From contig DATEOF010000142.1 in the NCBI GenBank assembly GCA_035274465.1, positions 1 through 64,000 on the forward strand: a stretch of 64,000 nucleotides of DNA. Reading direction: 5' to 3'. The position numbers and the translations under genes are program-made. Positions within the stretch are counted from its first letter, which is position 1; each line of letters opens with the position of its first letter. Shown in pieces: positions 59,400-64,000 of this stretch. The notes below the pieces were generated by a model, which was not told where the DNA came from, searched no databases, and saw only the letters and a list, made by a program, of their open reading frames with translations. The stretch is from JADGRF01 sp035274465 (GTDB taxonomy: Bacteria > Myxococcota_A > Polyangia > Polyangiales > JAFGIB01).

Positions 59400-59815
59400 T
59401 GTCTGCACTCTTCGTCGGCGTCTTCGATGCTCCGACCGCATGCTTCGCACTGCAAACCGTATGGATTGCTCATCGGTCATCGCTGCGTGTAGTTGCGTGC
59501 GATGGAGGAGGAATTCGAAGACGGACTGAGGCGGACGGCTGATGCGTTAGTTCCGGGACGAAAAGGTCGATGTTAGTGCCGTCTTTTTTGCAGCGCCACC
59601 GCCGATTTGACTTGACGGATTTCGGAGGTAGCTCTCGTTGCTTTCGCGACCGCGCATCAGACTCGTCGTTGCGAGAGCTCTGCGGTGTTCTGACGGCGCA
59701 ACTCTGCGATTTTGAGTTTGCAGGTGAGTGCTCGGGCGATCGGGGAATCTGAGCGCTCTGAAAGGGCGCGCAATCCTGTGTGCTATAGCAGTTGTGTCAG
59801 ATCGAAGGGGGAGAC

Positions 59816-60977
59816 ATGGATCACAAACAGTTGGGGCTCGCCGCCGTCGCGCGGTTGGGCGATGTCGAGTTGTTGGCCGGACTGCACGGCTTGGTGTTGG
59901 AGGATCGGACGATCACCGCGCGGCTGCTGCTGCACCTCGGCGAGGTCGACGCGCGTGGGTTGTATCGAGAGCAGGCGTTTCCGTCGATGTTCGAGTACGC
60001 GGTCGAAGCGCTGCATATGTCGCCCGCTGAGGCGTACGTGAGGCTGCGCGCTGCGAAGCTGGCCAGGGAGTTTCCCTTGGTGCTCTCGATGCTGGCGCGA
60101 AACGAGCTGCATTTGAGCGCGGTCAAGCTGCTCGCTCCCCATCTCACGCAAGCGAATCACGTGGATGTGTTGGAGCGCGCTCGCTGCAAGAGCAAGCGCG
60201 CCGTGGAGTTGATCGTCGCGCAACTCGCGCCCAAGCCGGATGTGCCGAGCGTCGTGCGCAAGCTGCCCGCTGCCCGGGCGGCCGCGAGCCCCGCTCTGCA
60301 AGCTGCAGCCGAGTTCACTTCAGCGCAGCTCGTGCGCGAACTGCCTGCAGCCCAAGCTGCCGCGAGCCCGGCTGTCCAAGCTACATCCGAGTTGACTCTG
60401 ACGCAGCCGAGCGTTCGAGAATTCCGACTCGAAACACCCTCGCAGGTGACAACTCCGCTCAGCCCCGGCCGATACAAGGTGCAGTTCACGGCAACGCAAA
60501 CGCTGCACGACAAGCTGCAGCAGCTCCAGGATCTCATGCGGCACAGGATCCCTGACGGCGAGCTGAGCATGATCATTGAGCGTGCGGCGGATCTGCTGAT
60601 CGAACAGGAGATGAAGCAGCGCTTTGCCCAGACCAAGAAGACTTCAGCGTCGGTCGCACGGCCTGGCAAAGCGTGGTCACGGCATGTTCCGCGTGCAGTC
60701 CGCCGCGCCGTCTACGCACGCGACGCGGGGCAGTGCACGTTCGTCAGTCTTGATGGTCGCCGGTGCGGCTCGCGGCAATCTCGAGCTGCATCACATCGAG
60801 CCATTCGCTCGCGGTGGTGCGCCGACCGTCGCGAACCTCAAGCTTGCCTGCCGTGCTCACAATGCGCTCTTCGCGGAGTGGGATTACGGCCGGACCTTCA
60901 TGCGGGACAAGAGCTCTACTCGGCGGAGTTTTGCCCCGGGACGAATAGTGCGCTTGATCCCTCGAGCGGCGAGCTGA
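59816..60977 (+). pseudogene. HNH endonuclease gene interrupted by a frameshift
   Basis: ATG 59816 behind GAAGGGGGA. Frame 1 codes ~318 residues: a helical N-terminus (HKQLGLAAVARLGD) like the repetitive myxobacterial HNH family, an internal Ala/Pro repeat pair (LPAARAAASPALQAAAEF, then LPAAQAAASPAVQATSEL), and VYARDAGQCTFVSLDGRRCG, the start of the HNH fold. At about 60770 the coding sense moves by one base: the true HNH continuation, LELHHIEPFARGGAPTVANL then CRAHNALFAEWDYG, lies in the +1 frame and ends at 60977. Without the shift the protein would be a ~385-residue endonuclease. It could be a real mutation or a sequencing error. Confidence 0.8.
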
Positions 60978-60991
60978 CTGACTCGATTCTT

Positions 60992-63436
60992 TCAGTCTTC
61001 GTCGATGGCTTTGCGCACCGCGTTGGCCAGGGCGCTGGCGCTGAACGGCTTCTCTAGCAGCCGCACGCCTGGGTCCAGGCGGCCGTTGTGGATGACTGCG
61101 TTTTCTGTGTAGCCAGACATGAAGAGGACTGGTACGCCCGGTAGTTGTTCGTGGACTTGGCGGGCTAGCTCGGCGCCGTTCATGCCTCCTGGCAGGACCA
61201 TGTCGGCTAGTAGCAGGGAGATCTTTCGTTCGGAGCGCAGGAGTTCTAGTGCGCCGGCTCCGTGACCGGCGGCGATTGTGCGGTAGCCGAGGCGATGGAG
61301 GAGCTCGACGGTGAGGGCACGCAGGTTGGTGTCGTCTTCGACTACCAGGATTAGCTCTCGTTTGCCGCGCGGGGCGCTTTGCGCGGGCATCGGTTCTGGC
61401 GCGGTTTCGAGGGCTCCGTGGCTGCGGGGCAGGAAGAGTCGGACGGTGGTGCCTTGGCCGAGCTCGCTGTAGATCTTGACTTGGCCGCGGGATTGGGTGG
61501 CGAAGCCATAGACCATGCTCAGGCCGAGGCCGCTGCCTTTGCCGACTTCTTTGGTCGTGAAGAAGGGTTCGAAGACCTTGCTCAGCAGCTCGGGTGGGAT
61601 GCCTACTCCGTCGTCCGTTACCGAGATGCGGACGTAGTCGCCGGGCGCGAGCTCGTCGTGGACGCGCAGCGTGCTGGCATCGAGCACGATGTTGCAGGCA
61701 TCGATGGTGAGGTGTCCGCCTGCCGGCATCGCGTCGCGCGCGTTGATGCTCAGGTTGAGGATCGCGCTCTCGAGCTGGACTGGGTCGACCTCACACAACC
61801 ACAGGTCCGTGCTGCACATGACCTCGATGTGGATCGTCTCGCCGAGGGTGCGGCGCAGCAGGCCTTCCATGCCACGCACCAACTGTTCGATGTTGATCGC
61901 TCGCGGGCGGAGCGGTTGCTGGCGCGAGAACGCGAGCAGGCGCTGCGTGAGACCGGCCGCGCGCTGGCAGGCTTCGAGCGCCATCAGGCCGTAGCTGCGA
62001 ACATTTTCGTCGGTGTGTTCGTTCAGCTCCATCATCTCGAGGCTGCCGCCGATCACCGTCAGCAGGTTGTTGAAGTCGTGCGCCACGCCGCCGGTCAGGT
62101 GTCCAATGGCCTGCATCTTCTGCGCCTGGGCGAGTTGGCCGCTCAACCGTTCGTTCTCACGCTCCGCGCGCTTGCGCTCCGTGATGTCCAGCATGCTGCC
62201 GCGGATCCAGCGGCGCTGGGGATGAGGTAGGTGCAGGAGCCGCACCTCACACTCGATGATCTGCCCCGAGGCGTGGATGTGGAGAAACTCGAACACCGGG
62301 CTCTCACCGGCCAGCGTCGCCGCGATCCGCATCTGCGCATGCTCGGCGCTGGTCCGCCCGTCGGGCTGCAGCGGCGGGCTGAGATCCAGTGGGCCCTTCT
62401 GTAGCAGCTGCTCGCGTGACAGACCGAACAGCTCGCAAGCCTTGCTGTTCACGTGCATGAACTTTGCGGTATCCACGTCGAGGATCACGATCGCCTCCGG
62501 TGCGTGCTCGACCAGCAGCCTGAAACGTTCCTCGCTCTGGCGCATCTCTTCTTGCGTTCGCCAGGTCCGCAGGCCATCCCCCACGCGAGCCGCGATCGCC
62601 GCCAGCAAGGGGACTTCGTGGTCGTACACGCGCGCCGCTCGGCAGTGGTGGATGCCGAGCAACCACGACTTGTCCTGGCCGGCATCCACCGCAGCGAACA
62701 GCATCGAGCGTACCTGGAACGGGTTTGGCTCGGCGACGTCGATCGGGATGGGGTTGCACTCGGGGTCGTGGCGTATCGCTTCGCCAGGGTGCTCGAGCGC
62801 GAGCTCGAAGCGTTCGGCGATCATCGGGCTGACGGGTAGAGTCAGGCCCTTGGGCCTCGGAAACTCCGGGTCAGTCTGTTCGTAGACGATGGTGAACTCG
62901 TCGGCCTTCGGATCACACGGATAGCCCAGGAACGCGCGCTCGCACTCGAACAGCTTGAGCATGTCGCCGAGCAGGCGATCGAACGTCGGTTCGGCCACCG
63001 GTGCGGAGAGCAGCAGACGGTTGACGGGGTCGAGCGCGGCCAGCAGCTCGTGCTCGCGCTCGCGGAGCTTGCGCTTCTCGTGCTCCTCGGTGATGTCGAA
63101 CGAGACCAGGACCGCGTAACGCACCGCGCCGTCGACGATCAGCGCGTTCAACCGCACGAAGAACAGTACCAGGCCGATCGGCGTCACCAGCCTGGTCTCG
63201 TACGTGCGCGGCTCGCCGGTCCGCAGCACCTCGTCGATCAGCTTCGTGATCCGGTCGCGATCCGCGGGAGGCAAGAGCGTGTCGATCCGCTGACCTTCGA
63301 CGTCTCGCCGCCGGTCGAAGCCATGCGGGACTCGGTTCACGTAACGAAAGCGCCGATCGTGGTCGAGCAGCGCGACTGTGAGCGGCGTCGCGTCGAACAG
63401 TGCCTCCCAGAGTTGATCGATCTCGCTCTCAGCCAA
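60992..63436 (-). CDS. Hybrid sensor histidine kinase (PAS-GAF-PAS-HisKA-HATPase-REC)
   Basis: 814 residues; I chose the TTG at 63436 behind GGGAGGGG because the longer frame would overlap the SDR start. Domains: PAS (about 8-120, DATPLTVALLDHDRRFRYVN), GAF-like (130-295), PAS (303-430, VILDVDTAKFMHVNSKACELFG), HisKA with GGVAHDFNNLL (His near 453), HATPase (NLSINARDAM, DDGVGIP, GSGLGLSMVYG) and a receiver with phospho-acceptor Asp in LLLADMVLPG (near 745). No TM helix with this start, so it is cytoplasmic. It is an orphan: no partner regulator nearby. Confidence 0.9.
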   Translation of the reverse strand: MAESEIDQLWEALFDATPLTVALLDHDRRFRYVNRVPHGFDRRRDVEGQRIDTLLPPADRDRITKLIDEVLRTGEPRTYETRLVTPIGLVLFFVRLNALIVDGAVRYAVLVSFDITEEHEKRKLREREHELLAALDPVNRLLLSAPVAEPTFDRLLGDMLKLFECERAFLGYPCDPKADEFTIVYEQTDPEFPRPKGLTLPVSPMIAERFELALEHPGEAIRHDPECNPIPIDVAEPNPFQVRSMLFAAVDAGQDKSWLLGIHHCRAARVYDHEVPLLAAIAARVGDGLRTWRTQEEMRQSEERFRLLVEHAPEAIVILDVDTAKFMHVNSKACELFGLSREQLLQKGPLDLSPPLQPDGRTSAEHAQMRIAATLAGESPVFEFLHIHASGQIIECEVRLLHLPHPQRRWIRGSMLDITERKRAERENERLSGQLAQAQKMQAIGHLTGGVAHDFNNLLTVIGGSLEMMELNEHTDENVRSYGLMALEACQRAAGLTQRLLAFSRQQPLRPRAINIEQLVRGMEGLLRRTLGETIHIEVMCSTDLWLCEVDPVQLESAILNLSINARDAMPAGGHLTIDACNIVLDASTLRVHDELAPGDYVRISVTDDGVGIPPELLSKVFEPFFTTKEVGKGSGLGLSMVYGFATQSRGQVKIYSELGQGTTVRLFLPRSHGALETAPEPMPAQSAPRGKRELILVVEDDTNLRALTVELLHRLGYRTIAAGHGAGALELLRSERKISLLLADMVLPGGMNGAELARQVHEQLPGVPVLFMSGYTENAVIHNGRLDPGVRLLEKPFSASALANAVRKAIDED

Positions 63437-63534
63437 ACTCCCCTCCCGAGGCCGGAAAGGATACCAAACCCCCCGGCGCGAAAGGAGTCGTCCTGCCTTC
63501 CGAGCCGCCAGGAAGCCTGCTAGGGCTCCCAGCC

Positions 63535-64000
63535 ATGCAGATAGCAAATCGGGTGGTGGTGGTGACGGGTGGGGCGCACGGCATCGGCCGGGCGCTGTGC
63601 GAGCGTGCGGCCAAGGAGGGCGCCAAGGGCGTGTGCGTGGCCGACGTCGACGAGGCCGCGGGCAGCAGCGTGGCGGCAGCCATTGGCGGCATTTTCGTAC
63701 GCTGCGACGTCAGCGACGAGCAGCAGATGAAGCAGCTGGTCGAGCGCGCCGAAGGGCGCTTCGGGCCGATCGACCTATTCTGTTCCAACGCCGGCATCGG
63801 CGTCCCCGACGTGGGCGGCACGGTGAGCGGCGCGAGCAACGCGCAGTGGAACAAGATCTGGGAGATCAACGTGATGGCCCACATCTACGCCACGCGCGCG
63901 CTGCTGCCGGGGATGATCGCGCGCGGCTCGGGCTACTTCCTGATCACCGCGTCGGCTGCCGGCTTGCTGAGTCAGATCGGCAGCGCGGCCTACTCGGTCA
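63535..64000 (+). CDS. Short-chain dehydrogenase/reductase, truncated at the window end
   Basis: The first ~155 residues are visible. The Rossmann turn VVVTGGAHGIGRALCE binds NAD(P), VADVDEAAGSS gives a nucleotide-specificity Asp, the NAG-type motif appears as LFCSNAGIG, and the catalytic Ser is in ITASAAGLLSQ. The Tyr-x-x-x-Lys is just past the end. Product and substrate not determinable. Confidence 0.92.
   Translation, partial: MQIANRVVVVTGGAHGIGRALCERAAKEGAKGVCVADVDEAAGSSVAAAIGGIFVRCDVSDEQQMKQLVERAEGRFGPIDLFCSNAGIGVPDVGGTVSGASNAQWNKIWEINVMAHIYATRALLPGMIARGSGYFLITASAAGLLSQIGSAAYSV

Larger units (their letters stand above)
58632..59815. other. 1.2-kb gene-poor tract with degenerate repeats
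   Basis: No convincing gene; short frames lack codon bias and ribosome-binding sites. The tract contains degenerate copies of a longer repeat (described separately), shorter GATCCAACCTCGCGGCCGAAC-like elements, and a G/C hairpin at 59044. Its CCGGGACGAA-type motif recurs near the 3' end of the HNH gene just downstream (about 60935), so the tract may be made of decayed 3' ends of HNH-type genes. Confidence 0.6.

Noticed and set aside
58632..59815. CRISPR array or integron attC cluster in the repeat tract
   Set aside because: Repeats are long, diverged and unevenly spaced with no unique spacers, no cas genes, and no attC core motifs or integrase.
63437..63547. N-terminal extension of the sensor kinase (ATG at 63547) with a hydrophobic segment
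   Set aside because: It would overlap the start of the divergent SDR gene and leave no promoter room. The TTG at 63436 has a strong Shine-Dalgarno sequence and abuts the first PAS domain.

Overview
The window is a GC-rich chromosomal segment that I read as Myxococcota (Polyangiales, Nannocystales or relatives). This rests on gene content, not on a marker gene. The signs are many lipoproteins with long Gly/Ala/Ser linkers after the lipobox, a delta-60-repeat lipoprotein, gliding-motor-like TolQ-ExbD-ExbD modules, an FHA-CpaF fusion, PEGA-domain proteins and frequent GTG/TTG starts. I saw no rRNA, tRNA, CRISPR array or intact insertion sequence. About 54 genes are called, and the two window edges cut one gene each.

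Layout. 1-7.7 kb: a truncated lectin-like lipoprotein, a Cys-rich lipoprotein, a two-gene HTTM-type membrane module, a type-B carboxylesterase lipoprotein, a small lipoprotein, a methyltransferase and an ICMT-like methyltransferase. 7.6-17.8 kb: a minus-strand envelope block with a membrane spermidine-synthase-like protein, a nucleotide-pyrophosphatase-like phosphodiesterase, a polytopic membrane protein, a small zinc-motif protein, a fusion of an MprF-type flippase domain to an alkaline-phosphatase-superfamily enzyme, and class I fructose-1,6-bisphosphatase. 18-22.5 kb: an SGNH/MBOAT O-acylation pair, an unrecognised 427-residue protein and a SRPBCC protein. 22.5-26.5 kb: two divergent secreted lipoproteins (SPRY-like and delta-60). 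26.6-31.6 kb: imelysin lipoprotein, full-length vitamin-K-dependent gamma-carboxylase homologue and TonB-dependent receptor, in tight tandem. 31.6-35.2 kb: assimilatory nitrate reductase and its flavoprotein partner. 35.2-41.6 kb: FHA-CpaF pseudo-ATPase, Smr protein, CysQ, MgtE and a trans-sulfuration PLP enzyme. 42.3-47.5 kb: two divergent TolQ-ExbD-ExbD motor modules. 47.6-53.8 kb: a complete Liv-type ABC operon followed by a predicted outer-membrane channel. 53.8-58.6 kb: a minus-strand lipoprotein/PEGA/aminoacyl-transferase-like group and a divergent sirtuin. 58.6-61 kb: a gene-poor tract of degenerate repeats beside a frameshifted HNH endonuclease gene. 61-64 kb: a hybrid sensor kinase and a truncated SDR oxidoreductase.

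What stands out: (1) the imelysin/gamma-carboxylase/TonB-receptor trio, whose carboxylase keeps the Lys and His and the C-terminal region of animal GGCX; (2) the mirrored pair of one-TolQ-plus-two-ExbD modules, the subunit recipe of the Myxococcus AglRQS gliding motor; (3) the flippase-phosphotransferase-like fusion with Thr where sulfatases have Cys/Ser; (4) an FHA-CpaF protein whose Walker A Lys is Val; (5) an 18-bp perfect LacI/GalR-type palindrome at 56332-56349 in front of a lipoprotein operon; (6) a ~140-bp imperfect palindrome at 10096-10237 and a repeat-filled tract next to the broken HNH gene.
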